Counted from the stretch's first letter, positions 17,530 through 26,989 are shown. The stretch is DNA of 59,959 nucleotides from an uncultured Eubacteriales bacterium (GCA_900315605.1 OMZU01000021.1:1-59959), one strand, 5' to 3'. Numbers and translations: made by a program. Notes: generated from the sequence alone by a model not told the origin.

Positions 17530-18081
17530 TCATCTAAAATATCTGAATACCCTGTCTCTGAACTGTCTTACGTAAAGTCTCACATAAACCACGATCGCCA
17601 TGTCATAAAGAAGAAACAAAACGTTGCCTGCCAAAAGGAACACCCACGGATTAAAGAAACCGCGGATCGCAAGCGCGTCTTCGGGGATCATAAGCAGACG
17701 CGTTGCCGCAAAATAGCCCAGTATTGCTGCGGCGTTAAATATAAGAAGCTTAACAGCCGTCCGCTTGCCTCTGCTTTTTATTTTTTGTTCCAAAAGTGCC
17801 TTTATTGCCGGATAATAGCCGAAAAGCACGACAAAATACAATGCAGGCTCCTTGTTTGACGAAAGCAAAAGTGCGAGAACGCCGACCACAGAATATGCAG
17901 CCATAGCCCATTCCCAGCCGTATTCAATTACTATTGATATCAAAAGCAGTCCGGAGATCACCGGAGCGGCGTATTTGCCGAACGGAATCACCGACGCAAC
18001 CAGCATCAGCCCTGCCGAAATCGCAGCGATGATCGAGCAGTAAACCAACCTAAAAGTATAATATTGCCTTCTTCTTCTCAT
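17530..18081 (-). CDS. Polytopic membrane protein of unknown function
   Basis: A 183-residue protein with a basic N-terminus (MRRRRQYYTFR) and about six hydrophobic helices, ending in a basic tail (RLYVRQFRDRVFRYFR). The start ATG 18081 follows GAGGTGG, and it begins 10 bases after the J-domain gene stop, so it belongs to that operon. The layout resembles small substrate-binding membrane subunits or YbbC/DUF2232-type proteins, but I cannot assign a family. It is probably linked in function to DUF5685 and the J-domain protein. Confidence 0.7.
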   Translation of the reverse strand: MRRRRQYYTFRLVYCSIIAAISAGLMLVASVIPFGKYAAPVISGLLLISIVIEYGWEWAMAAYSVVGVLALLLSSNKEPALYFVVLFGYYPAIKALLEQKIKSRGKRTAVKLLIFNAAAILGYFAATRLLMIPEDALAIRGFFNPWVFLLAGNVLFLLYDMAIVVYVRLYVRQFRDRVFRYFR

Positions 18082-18091
18082 TTTAACCACC

Positions 18092-18715
18092 TCATCTGCA
18101 ACAATTACATAAGCAATCCATGCATATCAGCGCAGAGCAGATATCGCACGCGGAGCATCCGTTTCCGCCGACGGGTGCAGATTGCTGATATCCGCCGTAA
18201 TTGTAGCTTCTTTGATTTTGCATATTATTCAGCGCGGCACGGTATTCCGCATTGTTGGGATCCATATTGCACGCTGTAGTAAAGTATGAAAAAGCCTGAT
18301 CGCTCCAGCCTCTTCTGTAGGCGCACATGCCCTTTAGATAATGCCATTCGGCGTTTCTCTCGGCAGTCTGAACAGAATCCAAAATCTGATCCGCCTGATC
18401 GAGCATATTGCGCTGAATATAGATCCTGACATTGTAGAATCTTGAATCAGCAGTACCTTGAGAGGAACCATAGCCGCCCGAGTAATCGCTTGAATAGCCT
18501 GCCGTCGAGCCTGTTCCCTTGTTTTTCTGGCGCATACGGTTGATTTCGTCGTACGCCTCGTTGATTTCCTTCATCTTTTGCTCGGCAACGTCCGCAAGCG
18601 GATTGTTGACGTAGTTATCGGGATGATATTTTTTTGCAAGCTTTCTGTAAGCGGCTTTGATCTCATCATCCGAAGCGTTTGGAGAAACGCCCAAAACCTC
18701 ATAGGGATTATTCAT
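18092..18715 (-). CDS. J-domain protein with TPR-like segment and Cys-rich C-terminus
   Basis: A 207-residue protein starting at ATG 18715 after CGGAGG. The J domain occupies residues 1-70 with H31-P-D33, so it should stimulate a DnaK ATPase. A Ser/Gly/Tyr-rich linker follows, then a helical TPR-like region ([34 protein letters not shown]). The C-terminus is cysteine-rich, with nine Cys in about 22 residues ([20 protein letters not shown]), suggesting metal binding or lipidation. It overlaps the DUF5685 gene by 8 bases. It is not DnaJ itself: no G/F or zinc-finger DnaJ order is present. Confidence 0.85.
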   Translation of the reverse strand: MNNPYEVLGVSPNASDDEIKAAYRKLAKKYHPDNYVNNPLADVAEQKMKEINEAYDEINRMRQKNKGTGSTAGYSSDYSGGYGSSQGTADSRFYNVRIYIQRNMLDQADQILDSVQTAERNAEWHYLKGMCAYRRGWSDQAFSYFTTACNMDPNNAEYRAALNNMQNQRSYNYGGYQQSAPVGGNGCSACDICSALICMDCLCNCCR

Positions 18716-19553
18716 TATTACCTCCGATTTTTTCAAATACCTTGTTTTGCACCGACGGAAGCCCGTACAGCAGCATATTATCAAAAATACCCTTAAAATC
18801 TATTATATCCATAAGCGCGAACGCGTCGTAAGCCCTGGCAAGCGATTGGCTGAGGCTTGCTTTTATCGCGTCGGTTTCAAACTCTGCTTTTGCAAAGGGA
18901 TTAAAATTTCCCGACTTTTTGTCTTTTTCAAGGTCATCGGCAGCGTCGATCAGGTAGATCCATCTGCCGATATTGTAGCCAAATTCATAATACACCCTGC
19001 TCTCCGTCTCATTTTTTGCTTCAAGCGCGAGCGTATTTCCAAGCATTTCGGCAGTCGGGTGCGCCGCCTCGTCGATTCCGCAGGAGGGGCTGTTTTCAGC
19101 CGCGCCTTGCTTTTCCATCATTTTTTGAGCAAGCGCGTCAATTTCGGGATAGAGCCCGGCGGCTTTTTTTCTCCAATGCAAAAAAAACGGTTTTATCAAT
19201 ACAACAGCAGCTTTTTTGAAGAAGCCGCTGTCTTTTATATCGTCAAGCAGCTTGTAATAAACCGAAATCACGGAGAACGCCGCGGTTTTGCTGTAGCTGT
19301 CGTCCCGGCTCTGTGCAAAGGAGCATTTTTTGAGAGGGTTGCAAACGCAACGTCCGTTTTTAAAACCTGTGCAGGCTCTGCCTATTGACAACAGCAGCAT
19401 GGCATAAAAGGTGCAGTCATAGCTCAGACTGAGCCTTGTCAAAAAGGAATAATCCCTGCCGAGCTGCCGACACAAGCCGCAGTATACAGACTTGTAAGCC
19501 TCATACTCACGGACAAGCAATTCGCTTTTTTGAATTTGAAGATATCCAAACAC
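18708..19553 (-). CDS. DUF5685 family protein
   Basis: A 281-residue protein; GTG 19553 is the start, seven bases after TAGGAG. The N-terminal pattern M-F-G-Y-L, R-E-Y-E-A-Y-K-x-x-Y-C-G-L-C-R is characteristic of DUF5685, a family of unknown function common in Firmicutes. Further Cys (CVCNPLKKC) and conserved Asp-rich helices ([14 protein letters not shown]) give a helical, possibly metal-binding enzyme-like layout. It heads an operon with the J-domain protein and a membrane protein. A sigma-A promoter lies at 19596-19624. Confidence 0.8.
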   Translation of the reverse strand: MFGYLQIQKSELLVREYEAYKSVYCGLCRQLGRDYSFLTRLSLSYDCTFYAMLLLSIGRACTGFKNGRCVCNPLKKCSFAQSRDDSYSKTAAFSVISVYYKLLDDIKDSGFFKKAAVVLIKPFFLHWRKKAAGLYPEIDALAQKMMEKQGAAENSPSCGIDEAAHPTAEMLGNTLALEAKNETESRVYYEFGYNIGRWIYLIDAADDLEKDKKSGNFNPFAKAEFETDAIKASLSQSLARAYDAFALMDIIDFKGIFDNMLLYGLPSVQNKVFEKIGGNNE

Positions 19554-19595
19554 AAGTCCGCTCCTATCAATTATCTATCTTTTATAATCCTATTT

Positions 19596-19624
19596 ATTAT
19601 ACAACATTTTTCATATTATAGCAA
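19596..19624 (-). promoter_or_regulatory. Promoter of the DUF5685 operon
   Basis: On the minus strand TTGCTA and TATAAT are spaced by 17 bases. The start codon is 43 bases downstream of the -10. Confidence 0.6.
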
Positions 19625-19635
19625 GAGTGTAAGAC

Positions 19636-19664
19636 TTGAAATATCCGCCAAGAAATACTATAAT
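19636..19664 (+). promoter_or_regulatory. Promoter of the HAD phosphatase gene
   Basis: TTGAAA (19636-19641), 17 bases, TATAAT (19659-19664) on the plus strand, 78 bases before the start codon. It is back to back with the DUF5685 promoter. A second TATAAT near 19712 lacks a good -35. Confidence 0.6.
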
Positions 19665-19741
19665 AAGCTTGGAATATAGGCAAGTCCGCACAATTTAGGA
19701 CGATTTTTTCTATAATAAAACATTTTTACGGAGACATTAAA

Positions 19742-20317
19742 ATGAATGTTTATGACTTTGACAAGACAATTTACGACGGTGACAGCACAGCGGATTTTTA
19801 TATTTTTTCGCTCAAACGGCACAAAATGATCCTGACTCTCCTTCCCTCTCTTGCAGCAGCGTTTTTTAACTTCTATGTTTTTCACCGCGGAACAAAAACT
19901 ATATTTAAACAGAAAATGTACCGATTTTTAACCTTTTGCGATACCGAACGTGATGTTGAGGATTTTTGGAAGGAGAATAAAGCAAAAATCAAGAAATATT
20001 ACTTAGAGCAGCAAAAGCCCGACGATATAATCATTTCCGCTTCTCCCGAGTTTTTACTCAAGCCGATTTGCAGAGAAATCAAAATCAACCATCTTATCGC
20101 CTCGGTAGTAGACCCGAAAACCGGCAAATACAGCGGAGAAAACTGTCACGGCGAGGAAAAGGTCAGGCGGCTTTACAGCGAATTTCCGAACGCAAAAATC
20201 GATAAATTTTATTCCGACAGTCACAGCGATGACCCACTTGCAAAAATCGCCCTCAAAGCATTTATGGTCAACAAAAACGACCTGAGTCCGTGGCAATTCA
20301 AAAACGTCCCCGATTAG
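19742..20317 (+). CDS. HAD-superfamily phosphatase, SerB-like
   Basis: A 191-residue hydrolase. The nucleophile motif is near the N-terminus (V-Y-D-F-D-K-T, Asp5 and Asp7). Motif II is I-I-S-A-S-P near residue 98, and the acidic motif IV is in Y-S-D-S-H-S-D-D-P near 160. A helical cap lies between. It belongs with the phosphoserine-phosphatase-like HAD proteins that dephosphorylate small molecules; the exact substrate is unknown. The start ATG 19742 follows GGAGA. It is a single gene with its own promoter and terminator. Confidence 0.85.
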   Translation: MNVYDFDKTIYDGDSTADFYIFSLKRHKMILTLLPSLAAAFFNFYVFHRGTKTIFKQKMYRFLTFCDTERDVEDFWKENKAKIKKYYLEQQKPDDIIISASPEFLLKPICREIKINHLIASVVDPKTGKYSGENCHGEEKVRRLYSEFPNAKIDKFYSDSHSDDPLAKIALKAFMVNKNDLSPWQFKNVPD

Positions 20318-20340
20318 ATTGAACGGGGACGTTTTCTTTG
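20303..20340 (+). terminator. Terminator of the HAD phosphatase gene
   Basis: AACGTCCCC pairs with GGGGACGTT and is followed by TTCTTTGTTT. The 5' arm overlaps the last codons of the gene. Confidence 0.85.
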
Positions 20341-20359
20341 TTTATTAAGATTTGAGATT

Positions 20360-21208
20360 TTATCCGCAGCAGCCGCGTTCAGGCATGGCAGAGCTTAGTT
20401 CTCCGCCCTCGATTGAATTGGGCGGAAAGAAAGAATCCGTCGGGAACTCGATTTTGCTGAACGCCTCGCACGGATCGTCGGTTCTGGAAGCACATTCGCT
20501 GCGCGGCACGCAGAAATCATACGAAGGGATCATCAACTGAACATCACGCTGCAAACGGGTGATCGTGAAAATACCGAGAGTGACCTGAACGCACGCGTTT
20601 GTGGGAAGCACAAGCTCGCCGCCAAAATAATCACTGACGCCCTCAGGCACCGGGAACGAAAGTGAGGTCGGTATATTGACCGGAGTTAGCCTTGCCGAAA
20701 GAGCCATCGGACTTGTTATGCTGACCGTTGCCTTTGGCAAGCTTTCGGGTGCCTTCATATTGCAGTGTTCAAGACTCAAAACATCAAGCTCGCCCGAATC
20801 ATCGCTTGAAAACGACCTTACATTTCCGTCGCTTCCGTACAGCACGACCCTTTTTCCATACATTGCCAAGCCGTTAAGCGTTGTGGGGATACCTCCCGTT
20901 CCGTTGTAAACATCTACGCAAACCGAAAAATAGAAAACCATATCAACCGAGAAAAAGCCGCGGTGAAACGCCACCGAATCCACCTCTACGGTCGAAGTCA
21001 GCACACTTGCCTTGTTGATTTTGACTGAGGCAGCACTATCAACGATCGCCTGGCTCTCAGCGGTGAAAAACACCGGCAGATCACTCAGACAGTCCTTGGC
21101 TCCGCAGCTGTCATAAATTCGCGGCGCGCATATGCAAACCGAGTCAAAATCCTGCTGTGCCGGAGCAGTATCAATGCTTTGACCGGTTTCAAAATTTGTT
21201 TCAGGCAT
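20360..21208 (-). CDS. Conserved clostridial protein of unknown function, Cys-containing termini
   Basis: A 282-residue protein; ATG 21208 follows TGGAGG. No signal peptide or membrane segment. The N-terminal signature C-A-P-R-I-Y-D-S-C-G-A-K-D-C-L-S-D-L is one I have seen in proteins found mainly in spore-forming clostridia. It is followed by a beta-rich repeated core (FHRGFFSVDMVFYFSVCVDV; YGKRVVLYGSDGNVRSF) and a C-terminal ERGCCG. Twelve cysteines make metal binding or disulfide cross-linking plausible. A spore-structural role is a guess from phyletic pattern and composition, not shown here. Confidence 0.65.
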   Translation of the reverse strand: MPETNFETGQSIDTAPAQQDFDSVCICAPRIYDSCGAKDCLSDLPVFFTAESQAIVDSAASVKINKASVLTSTVEVDSVAFHRGFFSVDMVFYFSVCVDVYNGTGGIPTTLNGLAMYGKRVVLYGSDGNVRSFSSDDSGELDVLSLEHCNMKAPESLPKATVSITSPMALSARLTPVNIPTSLSFPVPEGVSDYFGGELVLPTNACVQVTLGIFTITRLQRDVQLMIPSYDFCVPRSECASRTDDPCEAFSKIEFPTDSFFPPNSIEGGELSSAMPERGCCG

Positions 21209-21313
21209 AAAAAAACCTCCATAAAATAAGTATCAATCACTGCGTATGGTTCAAAGCGTGTTTGAAAGATACCGTAATCAGTACATTTTATGAAGGTTAG
21301 GCTTTTGTGTGAC

Positions 21314-22522
21314 CTATATTTTGTATTTCAAAAGATAATTTCTATACTGACTGTGCAGCAATGCCGGGCTAGAATGTGCATAGTTGGTCAGAGCGATAAA
21401 TATTTCGGATTTGTCAGCGGTAAAAGCTACCTTGGATGAATAGTTGTCAACGCTGCCGACGGACGAAACGTAGCGGCTTCCGACATAAACTCCATAGCCA
21501 TTTGTCTTTCCGTCTCTGCCAAGCATCAAATCAAGGGATTTTTTGCTGATGATTTTTTCTCCGAGCAAGCCGTCGATCCATTTTGTGATATCCGAAACGC
21601 TCGAAATCAGTCCGAATGAGGAATAGCCTACGCCCGGAAACCTCATTCCGGAATCATCAAGCTCGCCCTCATATGCGGTGGCAAGGCTGTCGTTCGGAGC
21701 AAAGCCTGAGCTCTTCATGCCCAGAGGCTTTAGGATCGCTTCGGAAATATAATCTTCATAGCTCATTTTGCTCACATCTGCAATGATCTCACCGAGCAAA
21801 AAGTAATCGCTGTCAGATTCCAAAGACAACGTGCCGGGCTTTGAAACGAGCTCCTGCGACACGATCCACTCATAAACTATCTGTCTGTTTTCGCCGGCTG
21901 TATTATCCGAGGAAATTTTTGAACGAAGCTCCTCGTTGATTGAAATATCATCGTTATAGGAGTTTTCCGTTTTTGCGTAATCCTTGATCCCGGATTTCAT
22001 ACTGAGCAGATCACGCACAGTAATCTCATCCCCGTGATCGTAAACCGGAAAGTATTTTTCTAGCTTATCATCCAAATCGAGCTTGCCCTCCTCGGCAAGC
22101 TTCAATACTGCCGCCGCGGTGAGCTGACGGGTAAAGCCGCCGGTATAAAAGCAACCGGTGATCGAGTTTTTGACCCGATCGCTGATATCGGCATAGCCCT
22201 TTGAATTAATATATTCAAAATCATTGCCAAGCTTCATATAAACCGAACCGCTAAAGCCCGATTCTGTGGTTATGCGGTTCAGATTGTCTGTGATTTCTTC
22301 CGATTTCTGCTTAACAGCCACAAAATCATATTCATAATCCTGACGCGCCTCGTCGCTGGACGAAAGCCACGACATAAAATCCTTGTTTGGGCTCGCAGCC
22401 TCGGTTTTTTCCGTGGCAGCAATCGTCGTAGCCTGCGCGTCGGAGCCGTCAGTTCCGCAGCCCGAAAGCATTGCAGACGCAGCTACAGTCAAGCCTATTA
22501 ATAAGCAAAGGGATTTTTTCAA
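21314..22522 (-). CDS. Beta-lactamase-fold lipoprotein with degenerate active site
   Basis: A 402-residue extracytoplasmic lipoprotein; TTG 22522 is the start, with GAAGGTGATAT just upstream, and the lipobox is LSGC (Cys22). The body aligns with class C beta-lactamase/serine hydrolase (PF00144) proteins: AAAVLKLAEEGKLDLDD, ITVRDLLSMKSGI, LLGEII, YISEAILKPLGM. The catalytic S-x-x-K is G129-F-T-R132, the Y-x-N position is E235-S-D237, and the C-terminal H/K-T-G is not seen (GSVDN). All three active-site motifs are changed, so it is probably a non-catalytic binding or regulatory protein. It ends a two-gene run behind pcrA (10-base gap). Confidence 0.85.
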   Translation of the reverse strand: MKKSLCLLIGLTVAASAMLSGCGTDGSDAQATTIAATEKTEAASPNKDFMSWLSSSDEARQDYEYDFVAVKQKSEEITDNLNRITTESGFSGSVYMKLGNDFEYINSKGYADISDRVKNSITGCFYTGGFTRQLTAAAVLKLAEEGKLDLDDKLEKYFPVYDHGDEITVRDLLSMKSGIKDYAKTENSYNDDISINEELRSKISSDNTAGENRQIVYEWIVSQELVSKPGTLSLESDSDYFLLGEIIADVSKMSYEDYISEAILKPLGMKSSGFAPNDSLATAYEGELDDSGMRFPGVGYSSFGLISSVSDITKWIDGLLGEKIISKKSLDLMLGRDGKTNGYGVYVGSRYVSSVGSVDNYSSKVAFTADKSEIFIALTNYAHSSPALLHSQYRNYLLKYKI

Positions 22523-22532
22523 AATATCACCT

Positions 22533-24764
22533 TCAAATTTTCTCCATTTTGCTGAAATTAGCCATCAGCGTCTTGGTTCCTGCCTTGTCAAAGGCAATTT
22601 CGAGCATGGTATCGCTTCCCATTTTCTCAGCCTTCATGACCATGCCCCTGCCAAAAACCTTGTGAAGCACGCTGTCGCCGACCTTGTAAACAACTCCGCT
22701 CTTCACTGCCGGCTGTTTGTAAGCCGAAATGCCGGCACCTGCCGCGCCGACCTTTGGCTTTCCGGCTCCGGGAACCGAAAAAGCAGAGCTTCCGAAGTCA
22801 ACAAAGCTTTTTCTTTCATCTCCGGTAAATTCAACCAAATCGCGCGGGATCTCATTGATAAACCTTGAAGCCTTGTTGTGTGTTGTCGAGCCGAACAACA
22901 TTCTGGAGCTAGTCTTTGTCAAATAAAGCTTTTGCTTGGCTCTTGTGATGCCCACATAGGCAAGCCTGCGCTCCTCGTCGAGCTCGTCCGGATTCATGAT
23001 CGAAGCGATAGACGGAAAAATACCATCCTCCATGCCGGTGATGAATACGACCGGGAACTCAAGGCCCTTTGCGCTGTGAAGGGTCATCATCACGCAGCAA
23101 TCCGCTTCCGAATCATAGTTATCAATATCGGTTTGAAGCGAGATCTCTTCGAGAAACGCCGAGAGCGATGCTTCGTCGCCGTAGTCCTCTTCAAACTTTA
23201 TAATATTCGAGGAAAGCTCCTCTATATTTTCGATCCTGACATCGGCGTTTTCTTTCTCCGCTCTGAGATAAGCTTCATAGCCGGTATGCTCGATTATCAG
23301 GTTATATATTTCTGCAAGAGAATAATCTCCGCTCTCCTCAGCCTCCGTCAGTCCGTCAATAAGGCTGACAAAATCCTTGAGCTTTGAAGCTGCTCTCGAA
23401 AGCTGCGGAAAGCTGTCGGCGTCTTTTATAACGGAATAAATACTCTCGCCCAGTCCTGCGGCGATCTCCGCTGCAATTGAAACACTTCTCGCGCCTATCC
23501 CTCTTTTCGGAACATTGATAATACGCGAAAGTCTCACATCATCGTGGGGATTGTTGATAACCTGCAAATAAGCGACCATGTCGCGGATCTCCTCTCGGTC
23601 ATAAAAGCGGTGACCGCCGATGATCCTGTGGGGAACTCCGCTTCGCGACAACGCCTGCTCTATCGCATTCGACTGAGCGTTGGTGCGGTACAGCACCGCG
23701 AAATCCGAAAAGCGCGCGCCCTTTGCAGCTCCGTCAAGTATCGTCTGAGCTACAAAAGAAGCCTCTTCTCTCTCGGTCTCGCAGGTTCTTACGGTTATTT
23801 TTTCACCCTTGGGGTTCTCTGTCCAAAGAGTTTTTCCTTTTCTGACAGAGTTATTCGCAATAACGCCGTTTGCGGCGTCAAGAATAGTCTCGGTGCTGCG
23901 GTAATTCTGCTCAAGTCTTATCACCTGAGCACCCTTGAAGGTCTGTTCAAACGACAGAATGTTTTCTATCGTCGCACCGCGAAATTTATAAATACTCTGG
24001 TCATCGTCGCCCACAACGCAAATGTTACCGTATTTTGCGGCGAGCATACTGACAAACCTGTACTGTACCTTGTTAGTATCCTGATACTCGTCAACCATTA
24101 TGTATTTAAACTGATTTTGATAGTATTCCAGGATATCAGGGCATTGCTCAAAAAGTCTGACAGCGTTGCACAGCAAATCATCAAAATCCATAGCGTCCGA
24201 GGTTTTGAGCTTTGACTGATAAAGCTCATAAACCTTGGCGATAGAAGCCTTGCGGCTGTCATAGCCTGCTTTTTTGAGCATTTCTTCGGGAGAAAGCAGC
24301 TTATCCTTTGCCTTTGAGATCTCGGAAAGCACCACCTTGACCGGCAGGATCTTTTCGTCGTAGTTAAGCTGCTTCATTATATCCTTGCACAAACGCTTTT
24401 GATCGTCGGTAACATAAACAGTAAAGTGGCTTGAATAGCCTATCCTATCGCCGTAACGTCTCAAGATCCTTGCGCAGGTTGAATGAAAGGTCGCCGCCCA
24501 GATGTCTGCTCCGCCGTCGGGAACCGCGGCGCAGATCCTTTCCTTTAGCTCGCCAGCAGCCTTGTTGGTAAAGGTGATGGCGAGGATATTCCACGGACGG
24601 CAAAGACCGCACTGCAAAATATAAGCAATGCGGTTGACAAGCACGGTGGTTTTGCCCGAACCCGCGCCTGCAAGAATCAGCAGAGGACCCTCGGTCGCAA
24701 AAACCGCCTTCCTCTGCATTTTGTTCATATGAGAAAAATTATTTTTTATTTCTTCCTGATTCAT
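22533..24764 (-). CDS. pcrA: ATP-dependent DNA helicase PcrA/UvrD
   Basis: Superfamily 1A 3'-5' helicase of 743 residues, acting in excision repair and replication-conflict resolution. Walker A AGAGSGKT is at 32-39. Further helicase motifs are Ia (ITFTNKAAGELKERI), II (VDEYQDTN), III (VVGDDDQSIYKFRGA), IV (LEQNYRST), V (TLHSAKGLEF) and VI (RRLAYVGITRAK). The C-terminal Tudor-like segment (VVYKVGDSVLHKVFGRGMV) is present, as expected for PcrA. ATG 24764 starts after a weak purine tract. Length and motif order are normal. Confidence 0.95.
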   Translation of the reverse strand: MNQEEIKNNFSHMNKMQRKAVFATEGPLLILAGAGSGKTTVLVNRIAYILQCGLCRPWNILAITFTNKAAGELKERICAAVPDGGADIWAATFHSTCARILRRYGDRIGYSSHFTVYVTDDQKRLCKDIMKQLNYDEKILPVKVVLSEISKAKDKLLSPEEMLKKAGYDSRKASIAKVYELYQSKLKTSDAMDFDDLLCNAVRLFEQCPDILEYYQNQFKYIMVDEYQDTNKVQYRFVSMLAAKYGNICVVGDDDQSIYKFRGATIENILSFEQTFKGAQVIRLEQNYRSTETILDAANGVIANNSVRKGKTLWTENPKGEKITVRTCETEREEASFVAQTILDGAAKGARFSDFAVLYRTNAQSNAIEQALSRSGVPHRIIGGHRFYDREEIRDMVAYLQVINNPHDDVRLSRIINVPKRGIGARSVSIAAEIAAGLGESIYSVIKDADSFPQLSRAASKLKDFVSLIDGLTEAEESGDYSLAEIYNLIIEHTGYEAYLRAEKENADVRIENIEELSSNIIKFEEDYGDEASLSAFLEEISLQTDIDNYDSEADCCVMMTLHSAKGLEFPVVFITGMEDGIFPSIASIMNPDELDEERRLAYVGITRAKQKLYLTKTSSRMLFGSTTHNKASRFINEIPRDLVEFTGDERKSFVDFGSSAFSVPGAGKPKVGAAGAGISAYKQPAVKSGVVYKVGDSVLHKVFGRGMVMKAEKMGSDTMLEIAFDKAGTKTLMANFSKMEKI

Positions 24765-24791
24765 CTTTTTCTTATTCTCTGTTCAAAGGTT

Positions 24792-24831
24792 TTAGGCAAT
24801 ACCGCGCCGTTAATTGTGCGGCGTTGCCTTT
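24792..24831. repeat. TTAA-type MITE-like repeat, copy C (two termini fused)
   Basis: The left terminus AGGCAATACCGC and the right terminus AATTGTGCGGCGTTGCCTTTA are joined with almost nothing between, giving a compact imperfect hairpin. It fills most of the gap between wzt and pcrA and may have been co-opted as a terminator on the minus strand. Confidence 0.6.
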
Positions 24832-24832
24832 A

Positions 24833-26104
24833 TCAGTCCTCAAGCTCAATGCCTTCCAGCATAACATTTCCCCATCCGGAATTCCACGGAAGCTCATATT
24901 TTTCGGCATTTCTCTTGTTAAAGGTGAGTCCTCTTGCATCCTCAACGGTCTGGTAAGCAGAGGTCGGACTCAGTCTGTTGTAGAATACATATCTTGTATA
25001 GTAGCCGCCGACAGCGATCTTTGAAATATCAAGCTTCAACCTCTGAGTATGGGTCTCGCCCTTTTTGCCGCTGTAGAAGTTCTCGATAATATACGAGGTA
25101 ACAGGCTGTCTGCGGATATTTGAAACCTCGATTCTAAGGCTGAGATTCGGAATATCTGCTTTGTTCTCCCAGGTAAGCTCAAGCGAAAGCTTTTCGTCGT
25201 CGTGGAAGAAGTTGTTAGCCTTGCCGATATATTTAACATGCTTTAGGTCAATATCGGGGCGATCGCAGCCGTTTTTGCGTTTTTCGGTGTAATCAAAGGA
25301 ATAGAACTCGTCCTTTTCACCGCCGAAGTACATCTGGATAGCGTCGTCAACGCCTCCGTCAAACACCTTCTTGCCCTTTTCGAGCACAATACATCTGTTG
25401 CAAAGCTCCTGGATCGTATTCATATTATGCGATACATAAAGAATCGTTCTGTTCTCGTCAATGGCGAGGTCGCGCATCTTGGAGATACATTTCTTTTGGA
25501 ACTTCATATCGCCCACAGCGAGAACCTCGTCCATAATCATGATCTCGGAATCAAGGTGAGAGGCAACCGCAAACGCAAGCTTTACAAACATTCCCGAGGA
25601 ATAACGCTTTACCGGAGTATCAATGAACTTTTCACATTCCGAAAACTCAATGATTTTGTCGATCTTGCCGTCAACCTCGCTTTTGTTCATACCAAGGATC
25701 GCGCCGTTGAGGTAGATATTCTCTCGTCCGGTCAGCTCGGCATGAAAGCCAGTGCCGACCTCAAGCATACTTGAGATCCTGCCTCTGTAGCAAAATTGAC
25801 CATCCGTCGGAGAGGTGATCCTCGACAAGATCTTGAGCAGGGTCGACTTTCCGGCACCGTTTGCTCCGATGATACCTACGCGGTCGCCGCGGTTTATTTC
25901 AATATTGATACCGTCAAGCGCGAGAAATTTCTCGTTTTTGGAGTATTCCTGCGCACCGATCCTCAGGTTTGGGTCGGGCTTTCCCCTCATTCTCGCAAAT
26001 TTGCTCTGCAAATCACTTCTCAGGGTTCCGGAGCCAATCAAGCCAAGTCTGTATTCCTTGGACAAATCTTCAGTTTTTATTACACAATTTTCACTAATTT
26101 CCAT
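24833..26104 (-). CDS. wzt: Polysaccharide ABC exporter ATP-binding protein, Wzt-like
   Basis: ATPase of an ABC-2-type exporter for a cell-surface polysaccharide or teichoic acid, 423 residues. Walker A is GANGAGKS at 80-87, the signature is R-Y-S-S-G-M, and Walker B is I-M-I-M-D-E-V-L-A-V-G-D. After the ATPase (about 1-270) comes a beta-sandwich of about 150 residues like the Wzt carbohydrate-binding C-terminal domain (LSLELTWENKADIPNLSLRI). That domain recognises the glycan chain end in the paradigm systems. It begins 6 bases after wzm, so the two are translationally coupled. No glycan synthesis genes adjoin; the capsule operon is 23 kb away. Confidence 0.9.
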   Translation of the reverse strand: MEISENCVIKTEDLSKEYRLGLIGSGTLRSDLQSKFARMRGKPDPNLRIGAQEYSKNEKFLALDGINIEINRGDRVGIIGANGAGKSTLLKILSRITSPTDGQFCYRGRISSMLEVGTGFHAELTGRENIYLNGAILGMNKSEVDGKIDKIIEFSECEKFIDTPVKRYSSGMFVKLAFAVASHLDSEIMIMDEVLAVGDMKFQKKCISKMRDLAIDENRTILYVSHNMNTIQELCNRCIVLEKGKKVFDGGVDDAIQMYFGGEKDEFYSFDYTEKRKNGCDRPDIDLKHVKYIGKANNFFHDDEKLSLELTWENKADIPNLSLRIEVSNIRRQPVTSYIIENFYSGKKGETHTQRLKLDISKIAVGGYYTRYVFYNRLSPTSAYQTVEDARGLTFNKRNAEKYELPWNSGWGNVMLEGIELED

Positions 26105-26110
26105 AATGCA

Positions 26111-26953
26111 TCATACCGTATCAATAAAGTTCTTTTCAACTCTGTTAAACACAAGCACTCCGAAAAGCAGAACAACTGCGGTAACACAGAGGCTAAAGCC
26201 CCAATACAAGGGGTTGAACGAGCCGCTTCCCAAAAATGCGTAGCGGAAGGTTTCCATTATAGGCGCAACGGGATTGGCATAGGCAAGCCAGCCCAGAAAA
26301 TCCGGGATTTGAGAAACCGGGTACACAACCGGAGTTATATACATCCAAAGCGACACACCAAAGCCGACCAAAACGTTAAGATCGCGGTATTTTGTGGTAA
26401 CAGAAGAGATTATAAGTCCTGTGCCGATTCCCAATGAAGCCGTTTGAAGCAATAAAACCGGCAGCAAAATCGCAACTGCGTTGATATGAACGGCAGAGCC
26501 TGTGAACATATATATCAGCACCAGGATAAGGAACACAACGAACTGAATAAAAAATGTCAGCCCGTAATACATAACTCCGGCAATAGGCATTATCAGCCTT
26601 GGGAAATACACCTTTCCAAACAAATGCGCGTTGCCCAAAAAGGTTCCGGTTCCCCTGCTGAGGCAGTTTGAGAAAAATGTCCAAAGTATGTTTCCTGCCA
26701 TATAAAACAGAAACTGCGGAACGCCGTCTGTTGAAATATTTGCGATCACGCCGAAAATAACTGTAAAGACCGTTGTGGAAAGAAACGGATTAATAAGGAT
26801 CCAAAGCGGGCCCAGAACAGTCTGCTTGTAAGAGTTTTTGAGATCTCGTTTTACAAAAAGTATCGCAAGATCCCTGTATCTCCAAAGCTCCTTTAGATCC
26901 ACACTGAACCATTTGCGCTTTGAAGTAACCAGAGTTATGCTGTCATTTTGCAT
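26111..26953 (-). CDS. wzm: Polysaccharide ABC exporter permease, Wzm-like
   Basis: ABC-2-type permease of 280 residues with six hydrophobic helices. The N-terminal amphipathic segment (LKELWRYRDLAILFVKRDLKNSYKQT) and G-P-L-W-I-L-I-N-P are typical of Wzm/TagG/RfbA permeases. ATG 26953 follows GGAAGTG. It forms the exporter with the downstream ATPase. A near-consensus promoter lies at 26990-27018. Confidence 0.92.
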   Translation of the reverse strand: MQNDSITLVTSKRKWFSVDLKELWRYRDLAILFVKRDLKNSYKQTVLGPLWILINPFLSTTVFTVIFGVIANISTDGVPQFLFYMAGNILWTFFSNCLSRGTGTFLGNAHLFGKVYFPRLIMPIAGVMYYGLTFFIQFVVFLILVLIYMFTGSAVHINAVAILLPVLLLQTASLGIGTGLIISSVTTKYRDLNVLVGFGVSLWMYITPVVYPVSQIPDFLGWLAYANPVAPIMETFRYAFLGSGSFNPLYWGFSLCVTAVVLLFGVLVFNRVEKNFIDTV

Positions 26954-26989
26954 TTTTTCACTTCCGTAGCAAGAAAATTTTCAGATAAA

